Below are positions 32,352 to 41,718 of a stretch of DNA of 64,000 bases, one piece after another (position 1 is the first letter of the stretch; every line of letters starts with the position of its first letter). The stretch is taken from assembly GCF_001442535.1 (NCBI RefSeq), contig NZ_CP013141.1, positions 284,171-348,170 on the forward strand, in the 5' to 3' direction. This DNA is from Lysobacter antibioticus (lineage in GTDB: Bacteria; Pseudomonadota; Gammaproteobacteria; Xanthomonadales; Xanthomonadaceae). A program made the position numbers and the translations under genes. Under the pieces are notes generated by a model. It was not told where the DNA came from. It saw only the letters and a list, made by a program, of their open reading frames with translations, and did not search any database.

Positions 32352-33683
32352 ATGACCGCTGCCGTCGCGCCCGCCGCTCCATCGAAAGCCCTGCAGGGCG
32401 ACGCCGCGCTGGTGCGCGCGTTGGGCCCGTTCCAGCTTGGCGCCTCGATCATCAACATCATCGTCGGTGCCGGCATCTTCATGCTGCCGGCGCTGCTGTC
32501 CGGGCGCATGGGCGTCAGCGCGCCGCTGGTGTTCGTCGCCGGCGCCATCGCGATCGTGCCGATCGCGCTGTGCTTCTCGGCCATCGGCAGCCGCGCCGCC
32601 GCGACCGGCGGGCCTTATACCTATGTCGGTGCGGCGTTCGGACCGTTCGCGGGTTTTCTCGCCGGCGCCTTGATGTGGATCTGCAACACCGCCTCCAGCG
32701 CCGGCGTCGCCGCAGCCTTGGCCGAACAAGCCGGCAACGCCTGGGCGTTGCTGCGCGAGCCCCTGCCGCGCGGTGTCTTCATCGCCGCGGTCTACGCGAT
32801 CCTGTTCGCGCTCAACGCCTTCGGCGTGCGCCTGGGCGCGCGCATGATCGTGCTGCTGGCGACCCTGAAGCTCACGCCGCTGTTCCTGCTGGCGACGCTC
32901 GGCCTGTACTTCGTCGACTGGCAGCAGGTCGGCTGGAGCGAGGTGCCGTCGTGGAGCGCGCTCGGTTCGTCGATGGTGCTGGTGGTGTTCGCCTACTCGG
33001 GCATGGAGACCGCGTTGGTGCCGACCGGCGAAGTACGCGACCCGTCGCGGCACGTGCCGCGCGCAACCTTGTCGGCGATCGTGGTGGTGGTGCTGCTCTA
33101 CGTCGGCATCCAGGTGGTCTGCCAGGGCGTGTTGGGCGCGCGGCTCGCTGCGAGCACCGCACCGATCGCCGATGCCGCCGGCGCGATCTGGTCGCCCGGC
33201 CACGGCCTGTTGCTGCTCACCGCCGGGGTCTCGATGACCGGCTTCCTGATGGGCAATCTGTTCGCGTCCTCGCGGCTGTTGTTCGCGCTCGGCCGCGACG
33301 GTTACCTGCCGCAGGCCTTCGGCCGCGTCGATGCCCGGCACCACGTGCCGCGCGTGGCCCTCGCCGCACATGCCGGCATCGCCCTGGCCCTGGCGTGGAT
33401 GGGCAATTTCGAAACCCTGGCGTTGATCTCCGGCGGCGCCATCTGCCTGTTGTTCGCAGCGGTGTCGATCGCCGCCTGGCGCGCTCAGGCGCTCGACCTG
33501 CGCGGAGCCGGAGAACCCTTCGTGATGCCGGGCGGCGCCTGGACCATGCCGGCACTCGCGGTGCTGACGATGGCGGCGATCCTGGCGACGATGACGCGCG
33601 CGCAATGGACCGCGATCGCCGCCTCGCTGGTGCTGCTGGTCGCGTTGTACGGCGCGCTGCGCTTGCTGCGTCGGCGCGGCTGA
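32352..33683 (+). CDS. APC-family amino acid permease
   Basis: A 443-residue inner-membrane protein with about 12 hydrophobic helices. The APC signature sits in helix 1 (ASIINIIVGAGIFMLPA, residues 31-47). SYSGMET-like FAYSGMETALVPTGEVRDPSRHVPRA near 215-240 is the conserved helix 6-7 loop. Substrate likely an amino acid or amine. It runs between the LysR gene (112 bp) and a convergent serine hydrolase (11 bp). Confidence 0.9.
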   Translation: MTAAVAPAAPSKALQGDAALVRALGPFQLGASIINIIVGAGIFMLPALLSGRMGVSAPLVFVAGAIAIVPIALCFSAIGSRAAATGGPYTYVGAAFGPFAGFLAGALMWICNTASSAGVAAALAEQAGNAWALLREPLPRGVFIAAVYAILFALNAFGVRLGARMIVLLATLKLTPLFLLATLGLYFVDWQQVGWSEVPSWSALGSSMVLVVFAYSGMETALVPTGEVRDPSRHVPRATLSAIVVVVLLYVGIQVVCQGVLGARLAASTAPIADAAGAIWSPGHGLLLLTAGVSMTGFLMGNLFASSRLLFALGRDGYLPQAFGRVDARHHVPRVALAAHAGIALALAWMGNFETLALISGGAICLLFAAVSIAAWRAQALDLRGAGEPFVMPGGAWTMPALAVLTMAAILATMTRAQWTAIAASLVLLVALYGALRLLRRRG

Positions 33684-33694
33684 GCGCGACGCGC

Positions 33695-35422
33695 CTACAA
33701 GCGCGTACAGGCGAGATCGCGCACGCGTCCGGCGTCGAGCGACACGCCTTCGATGCGGCCGTCGACACCACGGTGGAAGCGGTAGCTCAACAGACCTTGG
33801 ACGAAGCGGTCGCGCTCCAGTGGTTCCAGGGCGACGGCGGGGAAGCGCGGGTCGAGTTGCCGCAGAGCGCCGTCGACGAGTTTGAACTCGTAATCGCGGC
33901 CGAGCTCGTCGCAGCGATAGCGGCCGGCATAGGCCTGCAGTTCGGCGGGCGTGAGCGCGGCGACGTTGACGGCGAGATAGTCCTTGCCATGGCCGTTGGC
34001 GGCTACCGTCATCCTGCGCGGCCGCTCGCGGTTGCGCTCATGGAAGCGCAGCGTGGCGATCGAGGGCGCGCCAAGTTCGAACTCGGTGCTGCCCAAGGGC
34101 CGCAGGACGAATTCGTCGTCGAAGTGGTGCAGGGCGAGCCGGCCGTCGGCATGGACGATCTTGCGCAGGTCGCCGCTTTCGGCATGGCGATAGACGCCGG
34201 CCCACTGTTGCAGTTGCGCGGGCGTCAGGCGCACCGACTTGCGCTGCGCCGTGGCCCGGTCCTGCGCGAGCGAAGGCGGCAGGCCTAACCACAGTTCGGC
34301 GATGCGTTCGGCCCAGCGCTGCGGCTGGGCTTCGGCGAAGTTGCACAAGGTGGCGACGCTCAGGTGCCGTTGCGGGAAGCGCAGCAGCTCGGCGCGATAG
34401 CCGCCCCAGGCGCCGCCATGCCGCACCGTCGCCAGGCCGCGGTACTCGCCCATCTTGAGGCCGAGGCCGTAGTCGATGTGCCTGCCGTCGTCGAGTACGC
34501 CGGCTTGCCGCATTTGCGCGAACATCGCCGCGCTGCCGACCGTGGGATCGTAGAAGTTGCGGTCCCAGCGCAGCAGATCGCCCGTGGTGGTATGCACCGA
34601 GCCGTCGCCGACCTGGTCCCAGTGCGGCTGATCGAGCCGATACGTCGCTGCGCTGTCGCGCGGCGGCGCGTCCGCGGAAGCCTCGGCACGCGCATAGGCC
34701 ATCGCGCGACCGGGTACGAGCTCGGCGTGGTCGCGGCGGAAGCGGGTGTCGCGCATGCCGAGCGGGGCGAAGATGCGTTCGTGCGCGAATGCGGGCAGGG
34801 ATTGTCCGGACACGCGTTCGACGATCTGGCCGGCAAGGAAATAGCCGGAGTTGCTGTACAGGTGCTCGCTGCCGGGCGGGAAGTTGAGCGCGCGCTGGCG
34901 CGCGATCGCCTCCAGGGTCTGTGCGTCGGTGGCCTGGTCGTCGAAGGCCGCGCCGCCGAGGATCAGCAGCGCGATGTAATCGCGCAGGCCGCTGGTGTGC
35001 TGCAGCAGCTGACGGATCGTGATCCGGCGGCCGTAGTCGGGCATCTCCGGCAGATGCTTGCGGATGTCGTCGTCGAGCGAAAGTTTGCCATCCTGGGCCA
35101 GTAACAACACGCTGGCGGCGGTGAACTGCTTGGAGGTCGAGCCGATGTCGAACACGCTGTGCGGGCCGATCGGCACCCCGAGTTCGAGGTTGGCCATGCC
35201 GTAGCCGCGCTGGAACACGATCGCGTCGTCGCGGTACACCGCCACCGCGCAGCCCGGCGTATCGCGGCGATTCCATTCGGCGAAGATCGCGTCGGTGCTG
35301 GCTTCGAGGGCAGCGCGGTCGGCGGCGTCGCGCGGCGCCGCATGCGCAGTGGCGAGCGCAAGCAGGGCGAGCGCAAACAAGGGCAGCGCGAGGGTAGAGG
35401 CCAGCGTTCCGGCGACGGTCAT
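33695..35422 (-). CDS. Exported serine hydrolase, class C beta-lactamase/PBP fold
   Basis: 575 residues from the ATG at 35422. Signal peptide 1-29 ends ATAHAA. The beta-lactamase-like domain at about 35-380 has the nucleophile motif S95-T-S-K98 (DIGSTSKQF), the tyrosine motif YSNSG near 190 and an H-G-G motif (VRHGGAWGGYRAELL) near 345. A C-terminal extension of about 180 residues forms two lipocalin-like repeats (YRHAESGDLRKI and YRCDELGRDYEF). This layout fits D-amino-acid peptidases or esterases more than true beta-lactamases. Resistance should not be assumed. Confidence 0.9.
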   Translation of the reverse strand: MTVAGTLASTLALPLFALALLALATAHAAPRDAADRAALEASTDAIFAEWNRRDTPGCAVAVYRDDAIVFQRGYGMANLELGVPIGPHSVFDIGSTSKQFTAASVLLLAQDGKLSLDDDIRKHLPEMPDYGRRITIRQLLQHTSGLRDYIALLILGGAAFDDQATDAQTLEAIARQRALNFPPGSEHLYSNSGYFLAGQIVERVSGQSLPAFAHERIFAPLGMRDTRFRRDHAELVPGRAMAYARAEASADAPPRDSAATYRLDQPHWDQVGDGSVHTTTGDLLRWDRNFYDPTVGSAAMFAQMRQAGVLDDGRHIDYGLGLKMGEYRGLATVRHGGAWGGYRAELLRFPQRHLSVATLCNFAEAQPQRWAERIAELWLGLPPSLAQDRATAQRKSVRLTPAQLQQWAGVYRHAESGDLRKIVHADGRLALHHFDDEFVLRPLGSTEFELGAPSIATLRFHERNRERPRRMTVAANGHGKDYLAVNVAALTPAELQAYAGRYRCDELGRDYEFKLVDGALRQLDPRFPAVALEPLERDRFVQGLLSYRFHRGVDGRIEGVSLDAGRVRDLACTRL

Positions 35423-35672
35423 GCGGTGGGTTCCTTGTCGTGTCCGCGCGAAGCGGCGAGTCCCGTCCTGCGCTGCGCCGGGCGCATCGGCCCGGCTCGC
35501 CGGGATGGTCCTCGCGTCGGCGTCCGCAGGCTTAGACGCGACGCACACAACGCGCCGGCCACCATGTCGCCATCCGCAGGCCACGCGCTTGATCCTTGAC
35601 CGCCGGCTGTTGCCTACTAGGGGCCTGCATCGCCTTCGTCCGGAACACAGCGGGAGCCGCGCGCCTCGATCC

Positions 35673-37445
35673 ATGGCCAGCACCGCCGCCGCCGCCGTTG
35701 CCGCCGTCGCCCCTCCGCAGGGCCCACCGCAGGGTGCTCCGTCCGCTGGCGCGCCCGGCGAGCCGACGCCGATGTCGCGCTGGCGCATCGCCGGCTTCGT
35801 CTCGATCTCGCTGCTGCTCGGCCTGACCCAGAGCCTGGGCATGAACCTGGTCGCCTCGAACCTGCAGCAGGTGCAGGGCGCGCTCGGCGCGACCAGCGCC
35901 GAAGCGACCTGGCTGCTCACCGCCTACTTCGCCACCAACATCCCGGCCAGCCTGTTGCTGACCAAGTTCCGGCTGCACTACGGCCTGCGCCTGTTCGCCG
36001 ACCTGGGCATCGGCCTGTTCGTGGTTGCCGCGGTCGTGCACCTGCTGGCCAACGACCTCGACTCGGCGATTGCCGCGCGCGCCGCGCTCGGCATCGCCGC
36101 GGCGCCGTTGAGTTCGCTGACCGTGCTGTACATGGCCGAGGTCTTCAACGGGCCGAAGAAGGTGCTCGGCCTGATGTTCGGTTTCGCCGCCCTGCAGACC
36201 GGCGCGCCGTTGTCGCGGATCATCGCCGAGCCCCTGCTGCTCAACGCGCAGTGGCACGGCATCGTGATCTTCGAACTCGGCCTGGCCCTGGCCTGCCTGG
36301 CCGCGATCAACCTGCTGCGGGTCACGCCGGTGCCGCGCCAGCCGATGTTCGACCGCCTCGACATCGCCAGCTTCCCGCTCTATGCCTCGGCCATCGCCCT
36401 GCTGTGCGTGGTGCTGACCCAGGGCCGGCTGCGCTGGTGGCTGGACACGCCCTGGCTCGGCGAATGTCTGGTCGCGGCGGTGGTGTGCGGCGCCTTGTTC
36501 GTGGTGATCGAGATGAACCGCGCCAAGCCCATGGTCAACATCCGCTGGCTGCTGCACGGCGGCTACATGGTGCGCCTGGGCCTGGCGATCGTGCTCTCGC
36601 GCATGGTGCTGTCGGAGCAGTCGGTCGGCGCGGTCGGCCTGCTCAACGTGCTCGGCCTGAGCAACGAGCAGATGCATACCTTGTTCTGGCTCGTGCTGGC
36701 CGGCACCGTGGCCGGCTTCGTCGTCACCCTGCCGTTCCTGCCCAGGCAGCGTTTCGACATGCTCGGCCTGATCGCGGTCGGCCTGGTCGGCATCTGCGCC
36801 TGGTTCGATTCGTATGCGACCAACCTCACCCGGCCGGCGAATTTCTACGTCACCCAGACCGTGATCGCGATGGCCGCCTCGATGTTCCTGGCCAGCTCGA
36901 TCCTGTTGGCGCTGGTGCGGGTGGTCGCCGACGGCGTGCGCAATCTGGTCACCTTCATCGTCTTGTTCAGCACCACCAACGCACTCGGCGGGCTGCTCGG
37001 CTCGGCGGTGCTCGGCACCTACCTGAGCCAGCGCCAGAGCGTGCATTACCAGCATCTGACCCAGGCGATGACGCTCGGCGACCCGCAGGTGGTGCTGCGC
37101 ACGCAACAACTCGGCGGCGCGGTCGCGCGCGTGGTCGGCGACAACGCCGCGCGCGGCAACCAGGCGCTGACCTCGTTGAGCCAGCAGGTTGCGCGCGAGT
37201 CCTGGGTGCTGGCCTACAACGACGTGTTCCTGGCCGTGGCCTGGCTCGCGCTCGGCGTGCTGGTGTGGGTGTTGCTGCTGAAATGGCATCTGTGGCGGCG
37301 CGGCCACACGGTGGTGAGCTTCGCTTCGCAGGTGCCGGGCCCGTTCGGCCCGCCGGCCGCGGCAGCCCCCGTGCAGAACGAACGCCGCGACACGTCGGGC
37401 GAAGCCGCCGCGCCTGCCTCTTCCTCCCCCGTTGCCGCTACCTGA
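35673..37445 (+). CDS. MFS multidrug efflux permease, EmrB/DHA2-like
   Basis: 590 residues from the ATG at 35673; the ATG at 35772 is an alternative that removes an Ala/Pro-rich leader. About 14 hydrophobic helices are visible, the first being WRIAGFVSISLLLGLTQSLG. The sequence ATWLLTAYFATNIPASLLLTKFR is the DHA2 motif region after helix 2. It differs from classical EmrB in this loop and belongs to the FusA/YieO-like branch. Together with the next two genes it forms a tripartite efflux system; order is permease, adaptor, outer-membrane factor. Confidence 0.88.
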   Translation: MASTAAAAVAAVAPPQGPPQGAPSAGAPGEPTPMSRWRIAGFVSISLLLGLTQSLGMNLVASNLQQVQGALGATSAEATWLLTAYFATNIPASLLLTKFRLHYGLRLFADLGIGLFVVAAVVHLLANDLDSAIAARAALGIAAAPLSSLTVLYMAEVFNGPKKVLGLMFGFAALQTGAPLSRIIAEPLLLNAQWHGIVIFELGLALACLAAINLLRVTPVPRQPMFDRLDIASFPLYASAIALLCVVLTQGRLRWWLDTPWLGECLVAAVVCGALFVVIEMNRAKPMVNIRWLLHGGYMVRLGLAIVLSRMVLSEQSVGAVGLLNVLGLSNEQMHTLFWLVLAGTVAGFVVTLPFLPRQRFDMLGLIAVGLVGICAWFDSYATNLTRPANFYVTQTVIAMAASMFLASSILLALVRVVADGVRNLVTFIVLFSTTNALGGLLGSAVLGTYLSQRQSVHYQHLTQAMTLGDPQVVLRTQQLGGAVARVVGDNAARGNQALTSLSQQVARESWVLAYNDVFLAVAWLALGVLVWVLLLKWHLWRRGHTVVSFASQVPGPFGPPAAAAPVQNERRDTSGEAAAPASSSPVAAT

Positions 37446-37460
37446 TCCGAAGGACGCCCC

Positions 37461-38684
37461 ATGCCGCTGAAGTCGCCCTTCAAATCCAAGGCCACCGTGC
37501 CGGTCGTCGCGATCGCCGTCGTCGGTGTGCTGCTGATCCTCTACGCCTGGCGGCTGTGGCCGTTCTCCAGCGCACGCCAGACCACCGAAAACGCCTACGT
37601 GCGCGGCAGCGTCACCGTGATCGCGCCCAAGGTCGACGGCTATGTCGCCCAGGTGCGGGTGCAGGACTACATGCAGGTGCGCGCCGGGCAGGTGCTGGTC
37701 GAGCTCGACGACCGCAACTACCGCCAACGCCTCGATCAGGCGCGCGCCAATCTCGCCGCGCAACAGGCCAACCTGTCCAACTCGACCCAGGCCCGACGCG
37801 TGCGCGAGGCCGCGGTCGCCAACGTCGAGGCCCAGCTCAAGGCCGCGCAGGCGAACCTGGCCCGCGCCCAGGCCGACATGCGTCGTGCGAGCGCCTTGGT
37901 CGGCGACGGCTCGCTGTCGCTGCGCGAACGCGACCAGACCCTGGCCGCGCTGCGCCAGGCCGAGGCCGCACTCGGCCAGGCCCAGGCCGGGCGCCGTTCC
38001 GCCGACGAGGACGTGCGCTCGGTGATCGTCAACCGCGACGCGCTGACCGCAGCGGTCGCCAACGCCCAGGCCGCAGTGCAGCTGGCCGAGATCGACCTGG
38101 CCAATACCCGCATCCATGCGCCGCAGGCCGGCCAGCTCGGCGAGATCGGCGTGCGCCTGGGCCAGTACGTCACCCCCGGCACGCAATTGATGCAACTGGT
38201 GCCGCAGCGGGTCTGGGTGGTCGCCAACTTCAAGGAATCGCAGACCGCGCGTATCCGCGCCGGCCAGGCCGCGAGTTTCCGCGTCGATGCGCTCGACGGC
38301 GCGGTGCTGCGCGGCCGGGTCGAACGGCTGTCGCCGGCGACCGGTTCGGAATTCAGCGTGATCAAGACCGACAACGCCACCGGCAACTTCACCAAGGTCG
38401 CGCAGCGGCTGCCGGTGCGGATCGCGATCGACCCGGACCAGCCGATGGCGGCGCGCCTGCGCCCGGGCATGTCGGTCGAAGCGACCGTGGATACCGCGAG
38501 CGCGATCGACGAGGACGCGGTGCGCCGCGCCGAACAGGCCGCCGCGGCCAGCGCGGCGCGCGATGCGGCGGTGCCGGTGGTCGCGAATCCCGTGCCCGGC
38601 GCGAACGGTCGACCGCAGGCCCGGCCGGCTGCTGCAGCCGAGCCGCAGGACGAGGGCGAGGGTGATATGGACGCGTCACGATGA
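37461..38684 (+). CDS. HlyD/EmrA-family periplasmic adaptor
   Basis: 407 residues, starting 16 bp after the permease with GAAGGA upstream. A single membrane helix lies at about 14-32. The lipoyl halves are TVIAPKVDGYVAQVRVQDYMQVRAGQVLVELDD near 50-85 and the returning IHAPQAGQLGEIGVRLGQYV near 215-235. A long alpha-helical hairpin lies between them (90-205). VWVVANFKESQ is the EmrA hallmark after the second lipoyl half. The C-terminal 50 residues are Ala/Pro-rich and extra. Confidence 0.93.
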   Translation: MPLKSPFKSKATVPVVAIAVVGVLLILYAWRLWPFSSARQTTENAYVRGSVTVIAPKVDGYVAQVRVQDYMQVRAGQVLVELDDRNYRQRLDQARANLAAQQANLSNSTQARRVREAAVANVEAQLKAAQANLARAQADMRRASALVGDGSLSLRERDQTLAALRQAEAALGQAQAGRRSADEDVRSVIVNRDALTAAVANAQAAVQLAEIDLANTRIHAPQAGQLGEIGVRLGQYVTPGTQLMQLVPQRVWVVANFKESQTARIRAGQAASFRVDALDGAVLRGRVERLSPATGSEFSVIKTDNATGNFTKVAQRLPVRIAIDPDQPMAARLRPGMSVEATVDTASAIDEDAVRRAEQAAAASAARDAAVPVVANPVPGANGRPQARPAAAAEPQDEGEGDMDASR

Positions 38685-40072
38685 GGGCGGCCCCGATCGT
38701 CTGGCGCATCGCCGCGATCGCCTTGGCGATGTGTACGCTCGCGGCCTGCGTGAGCGTCGCGTCGCCGCCGAGCTTCGCCGAGCCGCCGCCGGCCTGGCGC
38801 GATGCGCCGGGCGTCGGTGTCGCCGTGCAACGCGATTGGTGGCGCGGCTACAACGACCCGGTGCTCAGCGAGCTGGTCGAACGCGCGCTCGCCGACAACA
38901 CCGATCTGCGCCTGGCCGCGGCACGCGTCGCCGAGGCGCGCGCTCTGCTCGATGCGCAAGGCGCGGTGCAATGGCCGACTCTGGATCTGTCGCTGAGCGC
39001 GCAACGCGCACGCAGCGTCGGCGCCGCGACCGGCCGCGCCAACCTGTCGAGCGTGACCCAGCCGCAGTTCCAGGCCGCCTACGAGGTCGATCTGTGGGGC
39101 CGCCTGGACGCGCTGACCGATGCCGCCCGCGCCAACCTGCTCGCCAGCGAAACCGCCGCCGACAGCGTACGGCTCAGCGTCGCGGCGGCGGTGGCCTCGG
39201 CCTATCTGGGCTTGCGTGCGAGCGATGCGCGGCTCGAGGTCGCGCAGCGCACGCTGGCCTCGCGCGCCGGCGCGCGCAAGGTCGCCCAGCGCCGTTTCGA
39301 CACCGGCTACAGCTCGCGCCTGGAACTGAGCCAGGCCGAGGCCGAGTACCGCGCCACCGCCCAGGTCGTGCCGCAATTGCAGCTCGCGATCCGGCGCCAA
39401 GAGGATGCCTTGTCGGTGTTGCTCGGCCGCGCACCCGAAGCGGTGCCGCGCGGCCGCCCGCTGACCGAGATCGCCGCGCCGGCGCTGCCGTCGGCCGGCG
39501 TGCCTTCGCAACTGCTGCGGCGCCGTCCCGACATCGCCCAGGGCGAGGCGCAGATCGCCGCGGCCGACGCCAACCTGGCGGCGGCGCGCGCGCAGCTGTT
39601 GCCGTCGTTGCGCCTGACCGGCACGCTCGGCAGCCTCGAATCGAGCCTGCTGCATGGCGACCCGATCCGGCTGTGGAGCGTCGGCGGCAGCGTGCTGGCG
39701 CCGCTGTTCAACGCAGGCCGTCTGCGCGCGCAGGTCCAGGCCGGCGCCGCGCGTCGCGACCAGGCCGTGCTCGGCTACCGCAAGACCGTGCTGACCGCGT
39801 TCGCCGAAGTCGAGGACGCCCTGGCGGCGATCCGTTATCTGCACGAACAGCGCGACCAGGCCGAGCACCAGCGAATCGCGTTGAGCGAAGCGCTGCGCAT
39901 CGCCCACAACCGCTACAACGAGGGTTATGCCTCGTACCTGGAAGAACTCGACGCGCAACGCAACCTGTTCAACGCCGAGCTGACGGTCGTGCAACTGCAG
40001 GCAGACGCGTTGACCGCCGAGGTCAACCTGTACAAGGCGCTGGGCGGCGGCTGGGAGGGCCTGGAGCGGTAA
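38681..40072 (+). CDS. NodT/OprM-type outer-membrane efflux lipoprotein
   Basis: 463 residues. The ATG overlaps the adaptor's stop by four bases (ATGA). The lipobox TLAAC gives lipidated C23. Two outer-membrane-efflux repeats follow, with the typical FDTGYSSRLELSQAEAEYR and YNEGYASYLEELDAQRNLF near the ends of the long helices, and QLLRRRPDIAQGEAQIAAADANLAAARAQLLPSL (landmark LLRRRPDIAQGEAQIAAADA) in the middle. It would be the trimeric channel for the MFS/HlyD pair. Confidence 0.94.
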   Translation: MRAAPIVWRIAAIALAMCTLAACVSVASPPSFAEPPPAWRDAPGVGVAVQRDWWRGYNDPVLSELVERALADNTDLRLAAARVAEARALLDAQGAVQWPTLDLSLSAQRARSVGAATGRANLSSVTQPQFQAAYEVDLWGRLDALTDAARANLLASETAADSVRLSVAAAVASAYLGLRASDARLEVAQRTLASRAGARKVAQRRFDTGYSSRLELSQAEAEYRATAQVVPQLQLAIRRQEDALSVLLGRAPEAVPRGRPLTEIAAPALPSAGVPSQLLRRRPDIAQGEAQIAAADANLAAARAQLLPSLRLTGTLGSLESSLLHGDPIRLWSVGGSVLAPLFNAGRLRAQVQAGAARRDQAVLGYRKTVLTAFAEVEDALAAIRYLHEQRDQAEHQRIALSEALRIAHNRYNEGYASYLEELDAQRNLFNAELTVVQLQADALTAEVNLYKALGGGWEGLER

Positions 40073-40096
40073 GGGGCTTATCGATAAGCCGAGCTT

Positions 40097-40128
40097 GTCT
40101 CCCTCTCCCGCTGGCGGGAGAGGGAGAC
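40097..40128. terminator. Strong hairpin after the efflux operon
   Basis: A perfect 14-bp stem (gtctccctctcccg / cgggagagggagac) with a CTGG loop lies between the convergent efflux operon and APH-like gene. It has no T-tract and resembles a common extragenic palindrome, so it may be both a repeat and a bidirectional terminator. Confidence 0.75.
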
Positions 40129-40189
40129 GATTGCAGTGGCTTGCGGCTGCGCGGTCGCTTGCTCGGCTGGTCGTCAGCCGCAGCCACCC

Positions 40190-40996
40190 TCAACCGCGCA
40201 ACAACTCCGCATGCGCCAGCTCGATCGCGGCGAATTCCTTGTCCGGCGATTCCTCGTCCATCAGGTACCACGCCGCCGACAAGCCGGTGAAGGCGACGAT
40301 CCATTGCAGCAAGCGACGGCGCTCCAGGCGCGCAGCTTCAGCGACCAGATCGACACGGCGCAGCAGTCGGCCCGGCGCCAAAGCGGTCTCTTCGTCGGGG
40401 TCGGTGAACAAGCAGGCGAAATCGAAACCGCGCTCGCCGATCAGGCGCTTCGGGTCGATCGCGACCCAACCGCGTGCGCCGGCGTCGAGCACGTTCTCGT
40501 GGTGCAGGTCGCCATGCAACGGCACGATCTCGCGCGGTTCGGCCAGCAGTTCGCAGGCGGTGCTCCAGGCCAGTGCGAGCGGGCCGCCATGGCTGTTCGC
40601 ATACGGTTCCAGTTCGGCGAACCAGGGCTGCAGGCCGAGCAGATGCGGCGGTGGCGGCGCCGCGCGCGGGGCATGCAGGCGTGCGGCGGTCGCGCACAGG
40701 ATGCGGGTGGCATCGTCGTCGCGGCCGTTGCGGGCCATGTGCGCGAGCGAGCGCGGGCCGCTGGCGCGTTCGATCAGCAGGGCGTCCTCGTCCCAGGCGA
40801 GCACGCGGGCGGCGCCGTCGCCGTCCCACCAACGCATCATCGCCGCGCCGTAGCGCTCTTCGGGTTCGCGCGGAATCTTCAGCATCGCCGGCGTGTCGCG
40901 GTAGCGCACCGGCAACAGATCGCTGCTGTGGGTATGGATCGGGGCGCCGTCGGGGATCAAGCTCCACTGGGCGAGATGCTGGTCGAAGGGCGTCAT
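40190..40996 (-). CDS. APH(6)/StrB-like phosphotransferase (aminoglycoside/hydroxyurea kinase family)
   Basis: 268 residues from the ATG at 40996. The kinase catalytic loop is LHGDLHHEN (H161, D163, N168), and the Mg-binding aspartate is D181 in IDPKRLIGERGFDFACL. These match the APH_6_hur family (streptomycin 6-kinase, hydroxyurea phosphotransferase). Chromosomal relatives are often of unknown substrate, so streptomycin resistance is only a possibility. It stands alone, convergent to the efflux operon. Confidence 0.88.
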   Translation of the reverse strand: MTPFDQHLAQWSLIPDGAPIHTHSSDLLPVRYRDTPAMLKIPREPEERYGAAMMRWWDGDGAARVLAWDEDALLIERASGPRSLAHMARNGRDDDATRILCATAARLHAPRAAPPPPHLLGLQPWFAELEPYANSHGGPLALAWSTACELLAEPREIVPLHGDLHHENVLDAGARGWVAIDPKRLIGERGFDFACLFTDPDEETALAPGRLLRRVDLVAEAARLERRRLLQWIVAFTGLSAAWYLMDEESPDKEFAAIELAHAELLRG

Positions 40997-41140
40997 GCGG
41001 CACGAAGGCGTCATCGGCGTTCGTGTCGATATCGGGATCGCCGCGGTCGATGCAAGCGGCGCCATCGCCGCGTACGAGCAGCAGCGGCGAAACAGCAGGA
41101 AAGGTAAAGTCGTCGCGCGCCGCGACGGCGAGCGCCCCGG

Positions 41141-41425
41141 CTACTTCGCCTCGTCGGCGGTCTCGACGTCCTGGGCCGCGGCTTCTTCGCGTTCCTTCAG
41201 CACCAGCGCCGCTTCGGCGTCGGCGGCGACACGATGACGCAGCGATTTGCAGCGTTCGATGCCGGCATCGGTAAGGTGCACTTCGCCGCCTTCGCCGGCT
41301 TCGGCCAGACCGGATTCGACCAGGCGTTCGCGCAAGGCACCGGAATGATTTTCCGGCGCATGCCCTTGGTCTATGCGTTGAAGCACATTCAGTAAAGCCA
41401 GCTCTTCCAGGCTGATCGGGTCCAC
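41141..41425 (-). CDS. Small acidic helical protein, unknown
   Basis: 94 residues beginning MDPISLEELALLNVLQRIDQG. Residues 5-60 could form a small winged-helix-like domain (LRERLVESGLAEAGEGGEVHLTDAG, which resembles a truncated wHTH with a beta-hairpin wing). The rest is an Ala/Glu-rich helix. No signal or membrane segment. Function unknown. Confidence 0.65.
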   Translation of the reverse strand: MDPISLEELALLNVLQRIDQGHAPENHSGALRERLVESGLAEAGEGGEVHLTDAGIERCKSLRHRVAADAEAALVLKEREEAAAQDVETADEAK

Positions 41426-41650
41426 GGCGACGCTCCACTACGACTGCGCGCACTATGCCACGGACGACCGCGGCGCAAACCACCGCGCCCCGCCTCGTGC
41501 GCGCTGCAAGCTGACGCATTCAGCCCGCGCTGCAGGGGCGCGGGCGGCCCCTGTCGGTGCGGATCGCGCGATCCGTCCGCTGCCGCCGGACAGCCGCGAT
41601 CCGGTCGCGTCAGGCCCGCAGTCGGCCCGAACGCGCCGGGCCCAAAAAGA

Positions 41651-41670
41651 ACGCCGCCCGAGGGCGGCGT
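41651..41670 (-). terminator. Intrinsic terminator of the HU gene
   Basis: The stem acgccgcc/ggcggcgt with a 4-nt loop is followed on the minus strand by tctttttg. It lies 49 bp after the HU stop. The remainder of the 293-bp gap 41426-41718 holds nothing supported. Confidence 0.85.
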
Positions 41671-41718
41671 CCGGCAGTACGCGATGCGGCGGCCCAGGGC
41701 ACGCCGCATCCGGCGGCA

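Noticed and set aside
33695..35422. Antibiotic-resistance beta-lactamase
   Set aside because: The fold is shared by D-aminopeptidases and esterases, and the 180-residue C-terminal extension is not typical of AmpC. Kept as a serine hydrolase.
35532..38195. Open frame of 887 codons on the minus strand
   Set aside because: Antisense to the MFS permease and adaptor, which have clear motifs. The product is Gln/His/Arg/Ala-rich as expected for a shadow.
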